Assembly: GCF_016863095.1 (NCBI RefSeq)
Contig: NZ_BOOF01000046.1
Location: 1-37,413, forward strand
Length of the DNA: 37,413 nt
Origin: Microbispora siamensis
GTDB taxonomy: Bacteria > Actinomycetota > Actinomycetes > Streptosporangiales > Streptosporangiaceae
Reading direction: 5' to 3'
The notes under the pieces are model-generated. The model was not told where the DNA came from. It searched no databases and was given only the letters and a program-made list of their open reading frames with translations. Within the stretch, counting starts at the first letter, position 1. Each line of letters begins with the position of its first letter. The translations under genes and the position numbers were made by a program. Shown here piece by piece: positions 15,803-23,765 of this stretch.

Positions 15803-16906
15803 GTGACAGCCGACGCCCCTCGTGGTGTAGACGCACCTGTAGACGCACCCCCGGAGCTCGTCCAACTGCTCACCCCGGAAGGAGAGCGGGTCGAGCATCC
15901 CGACTACGACATCGAGCTGACCGCGGAGGAGGTCCGCTCCCTCTACCGTGACCTGGTCCTCGTCCGCCGCGTCGACCTGGAGGCCGTCGCGCTCCAGCGG
16001 CAGGGCGAGCTCGGCATCTGGGCGTCCCTGCTCGGGCAGGAGGCGGCCCAGATCGGCTCCGGCAGGGCGCTCACGGACGCCGACATGGTCTTTCCCACCT
16101 ACCGGGAGCACGGCGTGGCCTGGTGCCGCGACGTCGACCCGGTCAAGCTGCTCGGCCTGTTCCGCGGCGTGAGCAACGGCGGGTGGGACCCGGCCGAGCA
16201 CAACTTCCACCTCTACACGATCGTCATCGGCTCCCAGACCCTGCACGCGGTCGGCTACGCCATGGGCATCCAGCGCGACGGCGCCGAGGCGGCCACGATC
16301 GTCTACTTCGGCGACGGCGCGACCTCCCAGGGCGACGTGAACGAGTCCTTCATCTGGGCCTCGGTGTTCAACGCCCCCATCGTGTTCTTCTGCCAGAACA
16401 ACCAGTGGGCCATCTCCGAGCCGCTGGAGAAGCAGTCGAAGATCCCGCTCTACAAGAGGGCGTCCGGCTTCGGCTTCCCCGGGATCCGCGTGGACGGCAA
16501 CGACGTGTTCGCCTGCCTCGCCGTGACCCGCCGCGCGCTGCAGAACGCCCGCGAGGGGCAGGGGCCGACGCTGATCGAGGCGTTCACCTACCGCATGGGC
16601 GCGCACACCACCTCTGACGACCCCACCCGCTACCGCCTCGCCGACGAGCTGGAGGCGTGGAAGCTGAAGGACCCCATCGAGCGGGTCAAGGCGTACCTGT
16701 TCAAGAACCAGCTCGCCGACCAGGAGTTCTTCGAGAAGATCGACGCCGAGGCCGACGCGCTCGGCAAGGACGTGCGAAGCCGGTGTCTGGCGCTGCCCGA
16801 CCCGCCACCCGGGGCTATCTTTGATCACGTGTACGCCGGTGACCACCCACTCCTCGACGAGGAACGCGAGCAGTACCTGACCTACCTGGCGGGGTTCGAG
16901 CGATGA
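15803..16906 (+). CDS. Branched-chain 2-oxoacid dehydrogenase E1 component, alpha subunit
   Basis: Protein of 367 residues. The thiamine diphosphate motif begins at GDG (170-172, GDGATSQGDVNES) and ends at NN (199-200, FFCQNNQWA). FPTYREHG and YRMGAHTTSDDPTRY are E1-alpha hallmarks, the latter in the regulatory loop region. It decarboxylates the branched 2-oxoacids (or pyruvate) and passes the acyl group to E2-bound lipoate. GTG 15803 follows AGGAG by 7 bases. It heads an E1a-E1b-E2 operon with ATGA overlap to the next gene. The complex supplies branched acyl-CoA starters for iso/anteiso fatty acids and polyketides in actinomycetes. Branched-chain rather than pyruvate specificity is likely but not certain. 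Confidence 0.92.
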   Translation: MTADAPRGVDAPVDAPPELVQLLTPEGERVEHPDYDIELTAEEVRSLYRDLVLVRRVDLEAVALQRQGELGIWASLLGQEAAQIGSGRALTDADMVFPTYREHGVAWCRDVDPVKLLGLFRGVSNGGWDPAEHNFHLYTIVIGSQTLHAVGYAMGIQRDGAEAATIVYFGDGATSQGDVNESFIWASVFNAPIVFFCQNNQWAISEPLEKQSKIPLYKRASGFGFPGIRVDGNDVFACLAVTRRALQNAREGQGPTLIEAFTYRMGAHTTSDDPTRYRLADELEAWKLKDPIERVKAYLFKNQLADQEFFEKIDAEADALGKDVRSRCLALPDPPPGAIFDHVYAGDHPLLDEEREQYLTYLAGFER

Positions 16907-17877
16907 CCACACTGACTCTCGCCAAGGCGTTGAACGAGGGCCTCCGCCGCTCGATGGAGGACGACCCCAAGGTGCTCGTGATGGGAGAGGACGTCGGCAA
17001 GCTCGGCGGCGTCTTCCGCGTCACCGACGGCCTGCAGAAGGACTTCGGCGAGGACCGCGTGATCGACACGCCGCTCGCCGAGTCGGGCATCATCGGGACG
17101 GCGATCGGCCTGGCCCTGCGCGGCTACCGGCCGGTCTGCGAGATCCAGTTCGACGGGTTCGTGTTCCCGGCCGCCGACCAGATCATCACGCAGCTGGCCA
17201 AGATGCCGCTGCGGTCGCTCGGCACGCTCAAGCTGCCGGTCGTCGTACGCATTCCCTGCGGCGGCGGCATCGGGGCGGTCGAGCACCACTCGGAGTCGCC
17301 CGAGGCGTACTTCACCCACACCGCCGGCCTGCGGGTGGTCGCGTGCTCGAACCCGGCGGACGCGTACACGATGATCCAGGACGCCGTCCGCTGTGACGAC
17401 CCGATCATCTTCTTCGAGCCCAAGCGCCGTTACTGGGACAAGGCCGACGTCGACCTCGCCGCCCCCGGCCTGCCGCTCGACCGCGCCCGCACCGTACGGC
17501 AGGGCCGCGACGTCACGCTGGTCGCGTACGGGCCGATGGTGAAGACCTGCCTGGAGGCCGCCGCGGCGGCGGAGGAGGACGGGCGGGACATCGAGGTCAT
17601 CGACCTGCGCTCGCTCAACCCCCTCGACGTGGACGTCCTGACCGAGTCCGTGACGCGGACCGGACGGTGCGTCGTCGTCCACGAGGCGCCCGTCTTCACC
17701 GGCTTCGGGGCAGAGATCGCGGCGCGCGTCACCGAGCGCTGCTTCTACAGCCTGGAGGCGCCGGTGCTGCGGGTGGGCGGGTTCTCCACGCCGTACCCGC
17801 CGTCCCGGCTTGAGGACCACTACCTGCCCGACCTGGACCGCGTGCTCGACGCCGTGGACCGCTCGTTCGCGTACTGA
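16903..17877 (+). CDS. Branched-chain 2-oxoacid dehydrogenase E1 component, beta subunit
   Basis: Protein of 324 residues, the normal length. VLVMGEDVGKLGGVFRVT near the N-terminus, RVIDTPLAESGIIGTAIGLA and the EIQFDGFVFPAADQI stretch are typical transketolase-fold E1-beta blocks; HHSESPEAYFTHTAGL carries the expected histidines facing the cofactor. The subunit pairs with E1-alpha in an alpha2beta2 tetramer. Its ATG overlaps the E1-alpha stop by four bases, implying coupled, equal translation, and E2 follows after 16 bases. Confidence 0.94.
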   Translation: MTTLTLAKALNEGLRRSMEDDPKVLVMGEDVGKLGGVFRVTDGLQKDFGEDRVIDTPLAESGIIGTAIGLALRGYRPVCEIQFDGFVFPAADQIITQLAKMPLRSLGTLKLPVVVRIPCGGGIGAVEHHSESPEAYFTHTAGLRVVACSNPADAYTMIQDAVRCDDPIIFFEPKRRYWDKADVDLAAPGLPLDRARTVRQGRDVTLVAYGPMVKTCLEAAAAAEEDGRDIEVIDLRSLNPLDVDVLTESVTRTGRCVVVHEAPVFTGFGAEIAARVTERCFYSLEAPVLRVGGFSTPYPPSRLEDHYLPDLDRVLDAVDRSFAY

Positions 17878-17893
17878 GGGGGAGGGACTTCTC

Positions 17894-19279
17894 ATGCTCC
17901 GTGAGTTCAGGCTCCCCGACGTGGGCGAGGGGCTGACCGAGGCCGAGATCGTCAAGTGGCACGTCGCCCCGGGCGACTCGGTGAAGATCAACCAGACGAT
18001 CGTGGAGATCGAGACGGCCAAGGCCGTCGTCGAGTTGCCGTGCCCCTACGAGGGCACCGTCTCCGCCCTGATGGTCGGCGAGGGCCAGACCGTGGACGTC
18101 GGCGCCCCGATCATCTCGGTCGAGGACGGCGAGGGCGGTGACGACGCCGGCGCGGGCCGGGAGGCGCTGGCGGACGACATGGTGCCGGACGTGCGGAACG
18201 GCGCTCCGGCCAAGGAGGAGCGCCAGCCGGTGCTGGTCGGGTACGGCGTCAAGACGAGCGCCACCCGCCGCCGCCCCCGCAAGCCGGCCACGTCCGCTCC
18301 GCCCGCTTCGCCGACAACGTCCGCTCCGCCGGTTGCGCCGGTTTCGCCCGCGCTGCCCACTCCTGCTCCGGCCGCTCCGGCCGGTGCGGTCCAGGGCAAC
18401 GGGTCCGCGGCGTCCGTACGCGTCCTGGCCAAGCCGCCGGTCCGCAAGCTCGCCAAGGACCTCGGCGTCGACCTGACCACCCTCACGGGCACCGGCCCCC
18501 AGGGGTCGATCACCCGGGCGGACGTGGAGGCCGCGGTGGCGGCGCCCGCCCCCGTTCCGGCCGCGGCGCGGCGGGAGCCCGGGGCGCGGGAGGAGCGCAT
18601 CCCGGTCAAGGGGGTCAGGAAGGCGACCGCGCAGGCGATGGTGGCCAGCGCGTTCTCGGCCCCGCACGTGACCGAGTGGCTGCAGGTCGACGTGACCGAG
18701 ACGATGGAGGCGGTCAGGCGGCTGCGTACGCTGCCCGAGTTCGCCGAGGTCAAGGTCTCCCCGCTGCTCCTCGTGGCGAAGGCGCTGATCACCGCGGTGA
18801 AGCGGCACCCGATGATCAACGCCACGTGGACCGGCGAGGAGATCGTGGTCAAGCACTACGTGAACCTCGGCATCGCTGCCGCCACCGACCGCGGGCTGAT
18901 CGTGCCGAACGTCAAGGACGCCGACGCGATGTCGCTGCCCGAGCTCGCCCGGGCGCTCGGCGAGCTCACCGAGCGCGCGCGGGCCGGGAAGTGCCAGCCC
19001 GCAGAGCTGAGCGGCGGCACGATCACGATCACCAACGTGGGCGTCTTCGGCGTCGACGCGGGCACGCCGATCCTCAATCCGGGAGAGGTGGCGATCCTCG
19101 CCGTGGGCCAGATCAGGGACATGCCCTGGGTGGTCGACGGGCAGCTCGCGGTCCGCAAGGTCACCACGCTGGCGCTGTCGTTCGACCACCGCGTGGTCGA
19201 CGGCGAGCTGGGCTCGTACGTCCTGCGCGACGTCGGCGCCATGCTGGAGGACCCCCTCCGCATGCTCGCCTGGAGCTGA
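17894..19279 (+). CDS. Dihydrolipoamide acyltransferase (E2) of the 2-oxoacid dehydrogenase complex
   Basis: Protein of 461 residues. A single lipoyl domain occupies about 1-80, with the lipoylated Lys43 in EIETAKAVV. A Pro/Ala/Ser linker (about 130-170) leads to the E3-binding domain (RKLAKDLGVDLTTLTGTGPQ), a second linker, and the catalytic domain ending in FDHRVVDGE with His432 and Asp436. E2 forms the core, moving the acyl group from E1 to CoA. ATG 17894 follows a GGGGGAGGGAC site. No E3 (lipoamide dehydrogenase) gene follows; it must be supplied from another locus. Confidence 0.93.
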   Translation: MLREFRLPDVGEGLTEAEIVKWHVAPGDSVKINQTIVEIETAKAVVELPCPYEGTVSALMVGEGQTVDVGAPIISVEDGEGGDDAGAGREALADDMVPDVRNGAPAKEERQPVLVGYGVKTSATRRRPRKPATSAPPASPTTSAPPVAPVSPALPTPAPAAPAGAVQGNGSAASVRVLAKPPVRKLAKDLGVDLTTLTGTGPQGSITRADVEAAVAAPAPVPAAARREPGAREERIPVKGVRKATAQAMVASAFSAPHVTEWLQVDVTETMEAVRRLRTLPEFAEVKVSPLLLVAKALITAVKRHPMINATWTGEEIVVKHYVNLGIAAATDRGLIVPNVKDADAMSLPELARALGELTERARAGKCQPAELSGGTITITNVGVFGVDAGTPILNPGEVAILAVGQIRDMPWVVDGQLAVRKVTTLALSFDHRVVDGELGSYVLRDVGAMLEDPLRMLAWS

Positions 19280-19350
19280 GCGGGGACCGGTCAAGTCGAA
19301 TGCAAGATCGGAACCAGTGAGGTACAAGCTCGGATTCCTACCGTTCGCTT

Positions 19351-19485
19351 GTGATCCTCATACTGAGCGACCGGCAGGACACCACCGAGCGCCGGGTCCT
19401 CCCGAAGACCGAGCGCCCGGGCGTCCCCGTGACCTGGTGGGACAGCGCTGAGTTCCCCGCCGGGTCACGGGTGACGGCGGCATGA
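19351..19485 (+). pseudogene. Possible N-terminal remnant of an ATP-grasp peptide maturase
   Basis: A 44-codon frame from GTG 19351 to TGA 19483-19485. It begins VILILSDRQDTTERRVLPK and continues GVPVTWWDSAEFPAGSRVTA, which resembles the first strand-helix-strand of the pre-ATP-grasp domain in RiPP ATP-grasp ligases (a hydrophobic strand, D-x-T, then D-x-x-x-FP). Those proteins are about 300 residues, so at most a seventh remains. Its stop overlaps the next start as ATGA, so the pair is still coupled. TACCGT at 19339-19344 is a plausible -10 for a leaderless transcript. It could instead be a genuine small gene or leader peptide; the family match is from memory and moderate. Confidence 0.4.
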
Positions 19486-20498
19486 CCGCCGTATCGGTGA
19501 CCGCGTTCGCCGCGGTCCTCGCCGACGCCGTCGAACTGCTGCGCGGCCTGCGCCGCCCCCGTACGGCCGTGCCCGAGGCCAGGAGCCTGGCCGCCGCGTG
19601 GGCGGCCAGCCACCCGGAGGCGCGGGGCCGGCTCATCGTCGGCCTGCGTCCGGACAGCCCGCTCGTCGACTACGACCTGCTCGTCGAACATCCGGAGGGT
19701 GGCACCGTGGCCCTTTCCGTCGCCCTTTCCGCCTTCCCGGACGACGGCGTGCCCCGGCCCGCCGAGCACTCGGAACACTGGGCCCCCGGAAATTGGGCCG
19801 CCGGATATTTGGTCACCGTCGACCGCGTGCGCCTGCGCGTCGCCGAGGCGCTCATGCTGCTGCCCCGGCGGCCGTACGGCGACCGCGACGTCCACGACGA
19901 GATCGTCGAGCAGTGCCTGCTGATGAACGAGACGCTGGAGGACGGCGAGCCCCTCGACGACGCCGACATCCGGGCCGCCGCCGAGGAGTTCCGCGCCGGC
20001 CACGATCTGCGTGACCGGGTTTCCACGCTGGCCTGGCTGGCGGAGATGTCGCTGTCCGGCGAGCAGTTCGAGACGTTCATCGCCGGAATCGCGCGGCGAC
20101 GGCGCTTTCGCCGGCGCAAGGAGGCCGAGCTGGCCCCGGGATATTTCGAGGCCCACCGCTGCGACTTCGACCGCGTACGTGCCCTGTGGGTGACGGGCTC
20201 GCAGCCGGTGAACGGGGAGTTGCTGCGCGGTGTGGGCGGCCTGGTGGGCTGCCGGGAGGCCGTGGTGACCGTGGGCGAGCGGTGGGCCAGGGACCTGCCC
20301 GCGCCCCTGCGCCACGCCGCGCACGACACGCTGGTCGGCCCGGTGGCGTACGGCGACGGCTATCTGACCGGGATCCTGCTGGAGCGCCGGGTGGCGACGG
20401 ACGACCCGGAGACGCTGGCCGCGGCGGGCGCGACCGCGTTCGGCGAGTGGCTCGCCGGACGGCGCAGGCGGGCGTCCATCGAGTGGCACTGGCTCTGA
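19482..20498 (+). CDS. PpiC-related putative peptide maturation system protein
   Basis: Protein of 338 residues, soluble, with no signal peptide. The N-terminal part has VDYDLLVEHPEGGTVALS (62-79) and a DGVPRPAEHSEHW segment (88-100). The middle (about 155-220) resembles the chaperone part of SurA/PpiC foldases (EPLDDADIRAAAEEFR, then MSLSGEQFETFIAGIARRRR). The end (about 225-305) looks like a reduced PpiC domain (LVGPVAYGDGYL), closing with AGRRRRASIEWHWL. This layout matches my recollection of the NCBI family of about 330 residues called putative peptide maturation system protein (TIGR04500), found near small peptide precursors and ATP-grasp enzymes. Here no precursor is visible and the ATP-grasp neighbour appears truncated, so its job is unknown. 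Confidence 0.65.
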   Translation: MTAVSVTAFAAVLADAVELLRGLRRPRTAVPEARSLAAAWAASHPEARGRLIVGLRPDSPLVDYDLLVEHPEGGTVALSVALSAFPDDGVPRPAEHSEHWAPGNWAAGYLVTVDRVRLRVAEALMLLPRRPYGDRDVHDEIVEQCLLMNETLEDGEPLDDADIRAAAEEFRAGHDLRDRVSTLAWLAEMSLSGEQFETFIAGIARRRRFRRRKEAELAPGYFEAHRCDFDRVRALWVTGSQPVNGELLRGVGGLVGCREAVVTVGERWARDLPAPLRHAAHDTLVGPVAYGDGYLTGILLERRVATDDPETLAAAGATAFGEWLAGRRRRASIEWHWL

Positions 20499-20523
20499 GG
20501 CGAGGCCACGGATCGGGACGGCG

Positions 20524-20557
20524 GTGTCCGCGGGGCGGTGGTGCGCCCCGCGGGCAC
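20524..20557 (+). terminator. Hairpin terminator after the peptide-maturation gene
   Basis: Fourteen-base arms 20524-20537 and 20544-20557 (one G-T pair) around a 6-base loop GTGGTG, 26 bases after the stop codon. No T-run. Confidence 0.65.
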
Positions 20558-20629
20558 GGGAGATGAGAGGATGAGCGCCGTGAAGGGCGCGGCCGCCGGG
20601 CCGCGTGCGTCTCGTCCCAGGGGGAGTGC

Positions 20630-20923
20630 ATGTTCCGCCACGTCGTGCTGCTGAAGTGGACCGAGGACGCCACCGAGGAGCAGCGCGCCGAGGTGGCCAG
20701 GCGGCTGGGCGGCCTGCCGGACGTCATCCCCGAGTTGCGCTCCTACCAGATCGGCCCGGACGCCGGGGTCAACCAGGGCAACTTCTCCTTCGGCGTGGTC
20801 GCCGACTTCGACTCCCCGGAGGACTACGTCGTCTACCGCGACCACCCGGCCCACCGGGCGGTGATCGACGAGTGCATCACGCCGATCCTCGCCGCCCGCG
20901 CGGCCGTGCAGTACGTGCTCTAG
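20630..20923 (+). CDS. Dabb-family protein (stress-responsive A/B barrel)
   Basis: Protein of 97 residues, the normal size of a single Dabb domain. It begins with FRHVVLLKWTEDATEEQ, has the central SYQIGPDAG and FSFGVVADFDSPEDY strands, and ends HPAHRAVIDECITPIL, all family features. Dabb proteins are dimeric ferredoxin-like barrels; some act as polyketide cyclases or are stress-induced, but most, including this one, have no known substrate. ATG 20630 follows GGGGGAG by 5 bases. It is flanked by a terminator upstream and an unrelated gene downstream, so it is probably transcribed alone. Confidence 0.88.
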   Translation: MFRHVVLLKWTEDATEEQRAEVARRLGGLPDVIPELRSYQIGPDAGVNQGNFSFGVVADFDSPEDYVVYRDHPAHRAVIDECITPILAARAAVQYVL

Positions 20924-21040
20924 AGCGTTGACCACATACGTTCGCCGGGTCTGATGACACGCTCTTCGAGGTCCATGGCGGGTGTGCCGGGTGGCCCCAC
21001 CACTTAGCCCGAGTGACGGGGCGACTGTTACGTTCCGGGC

Positions 21041-21538
21041 ATGAAAACAGTCCCGTTCACCGGTGGTGAGAAGGAAAGCCTCCAGGCCAGCTTGGACCGG
21101 CATCGCGACGCGGTGCTGTGGAAGGTCGAGGGCCTGGACGACGAGGCGCTGCGACGCCCCATGACCCCGTCTGGGACGAACCTCCTGGGCCTGGTCAAGC
21201 ATCTGGCGGCCGTCGAATACTGGTGGTTCGCCGACACGTTCGGGCAGGAGCACGAAGAGCTCCCGTTCGACGACGATGACGAGGACGCCGACCTGCGCGT
21301 CGACCCCGGCGAGACCACGGCCGACGTCCTCGCCTTCTACGCCCGCGCCCGCGCGTCCTCGGACGAGGTCATCGAGAAGTTCGGCCTCGAGGATCTCGGC
21401 ACCAACGAGCGCGGCGAGAGGATGACGCTGCGCTGGGTGCTCATTCACATGATCGAGGAGACCGCTCGGCACGTCGGCCACATGGACATCGTGCGCGAGC
21501 TCATCGACGGCGCGAGCGGCGACCACCGGCGCGCCTAG
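21041..21538 (+). CDS. DinB/DUF664-family protein
   Basis: Protein of 165 residues. The DinB-like four-helix bundle shows GTNLLGLVKHLAAVEYWWF near the N-terminus and a later WVLIHMIEETARHVGHMDIV, which supply the three histidines that bind a divalent metal in this superfamily. Relatives include mycothiol- and bacillithiol-dependent S-transferases, so a thiol-transfer or detoxification role is plausible but unproven. ATG 21041 has no Shine-Dalgarno site. TACGTT at 21029-21034 places the likely transcription start at or next to the ATG, indicating a leaderless mRNA. Confidence 0.85.
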   Translation: MKTVPFTGGEKESLQASLDRHRDAVLWKVEGLDDEALRRPMTPSGTNLLGLVKHLAAVEYWWFADTFGQEHEELPFDDDDEDADLRVDPGETTADVLAFYARARASSDEVIEKFGLEDLGTNERGERMTLRWVLIHMIEETARHVGHMDIVRELIDGASGDHRRA

Positions 21539-21629
21539 TGCTGTCACCGGAAACGATCACCAGGTTGGGTGAGGATTTCAGGCGGCTGGTGCAAGGGGTC
21601 GGCCGCCCCAGCGGAGACCCTTCTCGCAA

Positions 21630-22085
21630 CTAGCGCGCATGCAGTGATTCGACCGCTTCGACCAGAGGGGCGAGCCTGGGGTTCTGGGCGGCCTGGTCGA
21701 GGGCTTCCCGCAGGGCGGCGTCGTTCGTGGGCCGGGCCTCGGCGAGCAGCGCCAGGCCCTCGGGGCTGACGTCGGTGTAGATCCCCCGGCGGTCGGTGGG
21801 GCAGAGGTAGCGGGTGAGCAGTCCCCGCTCTTCGAGCCGGGTCACCAGGCGCGTCGTCGCGCTCTGGCTGAGCACCACGGCGTCGGCGACCTGCTTCATC
21901 TGCAGATGGCCGCCGGGGCCGTCGTGCTGCCGGCTGAGCGTCTCAAGCAGGGAGTATTCCCGCACGCTCAGGCCGTGCTTGCTCTGCAGGGCGCGCTCGA
22001 TGTGCGCCTCGATCCTCTCGTGCAGAAGGGAGAGCGCGCACCAGCCCTGCGCGAGTGCGGTGAGGGCGGGATCGGCGGCCGTCAT
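21630..22085 (-). CDS. MarR-family transcriptional regulator
   Basis: Protein of 151 residues, the normal length. The winged helix is clear: LSVREYSLLETLSR, MKQVADAVVLSQSATTRLVT (recognition helix) and RGLLTRYLCPTDRRGIYTDV (wing), with dimer helices at both ends. ATG 22085 follows GGAGGGAG by about 6 bases. It is divergent from an MFS exporter with 132 bases between starts containing several TGCAA elements, so it very likely represses itself and the exporter until a toxic ligand binds. Confidence 0.92.
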   Translation of the reverse strand: MTAADPALTALAQGWCALSLLHERIEAHIERALQSKHGLSVREYSLLETLSRQHDGPGGHLQMKQVADAVVLSQSATTRLVTRLEERGLLTRYLCPTDRRGIYTDVSPEGLALLAEARPTNDAALREALDQAAQNPRLAPLVEAVESLHAR

Positions 22086-22125
22086 CGACTCTCCCTCCGT
22101 ACGTGACTGAGACGAGGATACTCCA

Positions 22126-22200
22126 CTCCTGCAATAGCCCGCGCTTGCAAGTATCAGGCGTCTGCAACTATTGTCTGCGCCTGTTACTTGCTCCTGCAAT
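22126..22200. promoter_or_regulatory. MarR operator/promoter region with repeated TGCAA
   Basis: TGCAA occurs at 22130, 22146, 22163 and 22195, spaced 16, 17 and 32 bases, on nearly one or half-turn multiples. CTCCTGCAAT is a direct repeat (22126-22135 and 22191-22200). CTTGCAAG (22144-22151) is a perfect palindrome, and GCAAGTA (22147-22153) is inverted as TACTTGC (22185-22191). A promoter for the exporter can be drawn as TTGCAA (22145-22150), 18 bases, TATTGT (22169-22174), so bound repressor would cover it. Confidence 0.6.
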
Positions 22201-22217
22201 TGTTGGGGGACCTCCTC

Positions 22218-23381
22218 ATGCCTCTCGCACTCGTAGCCCTCGCCATCGGGGCCTTCGGGATCGGGACCACCGAGTTCGTGATCACGGGGTTGCTCCCGCA
22301 GGTGGCGTCCGACCTCGGGGTCTCCATCCCGACCGTGGGCCTGCTCGTCACCGGGTACGCCCTGGGCGTGGTCGTCGGCGCCCCGCCGATGACCGTGCTG
22401 GGGACGACCATGTCCCGCAAGCGCGTGCTGATGCTGCTGATGGGACTGTTCATCGCCGGCAACCTGCTCTCGGCCCTCGCGCCGGGCTTCGGGGTGATGC
22501 TGGCGGGCCGGGTGGTCGCCTCGCTCGCGCACGGCGCGTTCTTCGGCATCGGTTCCGTGGTCGCGGCCGAACTGGTCGCCCCGCACCGGAGGGCCGGGGC
22601 GATCGCGCTGATGTTCACCGGCCTGACCGTGGCCAACGTCGTCGGCGTACCCCTCGGCACCCTGGTCGGCCAGGTCGCCGGCTGGCGGACCACCTTCGCC
22701 ATCGTCGCCGGGCTCGGCGCCGTCGGCCTGATCGGCATCGCGGTGCTCGTGCCGGAGATGCCGCGGCCCGAGGGCGTACGCCTGCGCCACGAGGTGGCCG
22801 CTCTCCGCGACGTCCAGGTGCTGCTGGCGATGGGCATGACCGTGCTCGGTTTCGGCGGCGTCTTCGCGGCCATCACGTACATCGCGCCGATGATGGTCCG
22901 GGTCGCCGGCTACCCCGAAGGGGCGGTCACCTGGCTGCTGGTCCTCTTCGGCCTCGGCATGGTCGCCGGCAACCTCGTCGGCGGAAGGTTCGCCGACCGC
23001 GCGCTGATGCCGATGCTGTACGTCTCGCTGGGCGCCCTCGCGGTCGTCCTCGCCGCCTTCACGCTGACCGCGCACAGCAAGGTCCTCGCCGCGGTGACCG
23101 TCGCCCTGATCGGGGCGCTCGGCTTCGCCACCGTGCCGCCGCTGCAGAAGCGCGTGCTCGACCTGGCCCACGGCGCGCCGACGCTGGCCTCGGCCGTGAA
23201 CATCGGCGCCTTCAACCTCGGCAACGCCCTGAGCTCCTGGCTCGGGGGCCTCGTCATCGCGGCGGGCCTTGGCTACACCGCGCCGAACTGGGTCGGCGCC
23301 CTCCTCACCGCCTCCGCGCTCGTGCTGGCCGTCCTGTCGGCCGCCCTCGAACGCCGCTCCGCCGTGCTCGCGGCCGTCTGA
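22218..23381 (+). CDS. MFS transporter, drug:H+ antiporter type (AraJ/YdhP-like)
   Basis: Protein of 387 residues with 12 predicted membrane segments. GAFGIGTTEFVITGLLPQVA at the first helix and the TGYALGVVVGAPPMT segment are typical of the AraJ/CmlA/YdhP branch; LGTTMSRKRVLM is the cytoplasmic loop motif, in degenerate form. These proteins export drugs or sugars. ATG 22218 follows GGGGGA by 7 bases; a TTG at 22188 adds 10 non-conserved residues. Its promoter overlaps the MarR operator, which points to induced efflux. The substrate is unknown. Confidence 0.9.
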   Translation: MPLALVALAIGAFGIGTTEFVITGLLPQVASDLGVSIPTVGLLVTGYALGVVVGAPPMTVLGTTMSRKRVLMLLMGLFIAGNLLSALAPGFGVMLAGRVVASLAHGAFFGIGSVVAAELVAPHRRAGAIALMFTGLTVANVVGVPLGTLVGQVAGWRTTFAIVAGLGAVGLIGIAVLVPEMPRPEGVRLRHEVAALRDVQVLLAMGMTVLGFGGVFAAITYIAPMMVRVAGYPEGAVTWLLVLFGLGMVAGNLVGGRFADRALMPMLYVSLGALAVVLAAFTLTAHSKVLAAVTVALIGALGFATVPPLQKRVLDLAHGAPTLASAVNIGAFNLGNALSSWLGGLVIAAGLGYTAPNWVGALLTASALVLAVLSAALERRSAVLAAV

Positions 23382-23765
23382 CCTTCTCTCACACTCCCGG
23401 GCATGCTCACGCACAGGGCGGGCGGCGCTCCCGACCTCCCGCTCGCGTACGTGCCGTGCCGGACGATCACCGGTGCCAGGCGGTGACGGGTCCGTTGTGT
23501 GCCGCTTGCTGGAATCTCATTTCGCCGCACACTTTCACCCCCCACCCTGTGCGAGATCAAGGCCGTTCCTGATAACGATTCAGATACGCGAAGCAGGTTC
23601 AGAAACGTGAACGGCCTGTGACCTGCGTCACGGCCTCGACGCGCCCTCCCGTACGCCCGTGACCTGCGAACCCGCCATTGACGACGGGCGGCGGGCGGGC
23701 GCATCGTAACGAGGCCAGGCGGTTGTCGGTCCGGGTGCCGCCGTTCACCCGGAGGTACGACGCGC
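23382..23765 (+). promoter_or_regulatory. 384-bp gene-free leader of the symporter gene
   Basis: No credible coding frame. It holds TCACCG/CGGTGA (23467-23486), GTTCA/TGAAC around 6 bases (23597-23612), and a CRP-like palindrome at 23617-23632. A TTGACG at 23678 and TAACGA at 23707 are too far apart to be one promoter. Codon-like bias is absent and A/T-rich patches lie near 23565-23610, fitting a regulatory leader. Confidence 0.45.
23617..23632. promoter_or_regulatory. CRP/Crp-Fnr-type palindrome
   Basis: TGTGACCTGCGTCACG matches TGTGA-N6-TCACA at nine of ten conserved positions, about 134 bases upstream of the symporter start. A cAMP receptor protein site is the obvious reading, though its distance from the start codon depends on an unmapped promoter. 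Confidence 0.45.

Noticed and set aside
13880..16912. A 1010-codon minus-strand open frame over the amidohydrolase and E1-alpha genes
   Set aside because: It is antisense to two well-recognised proteins; long open frames opposite real genes arise from the GC-rich third position. It has low-complexity Arg/Gly/Val composition.
19338..20489. A 383-codon minus-strand frame over the PpiC-related gene
   Set aside because: No recognisable motifs; the plus-strand protein has clear foldase-like segments and ATGA coupling.
20922..20965. AGAGCGT / ACGCTCT repeat after the Dabb gene as a terminator
   Set aside because: Seven-base arms with a 30-base loop are too weak to be convincing.
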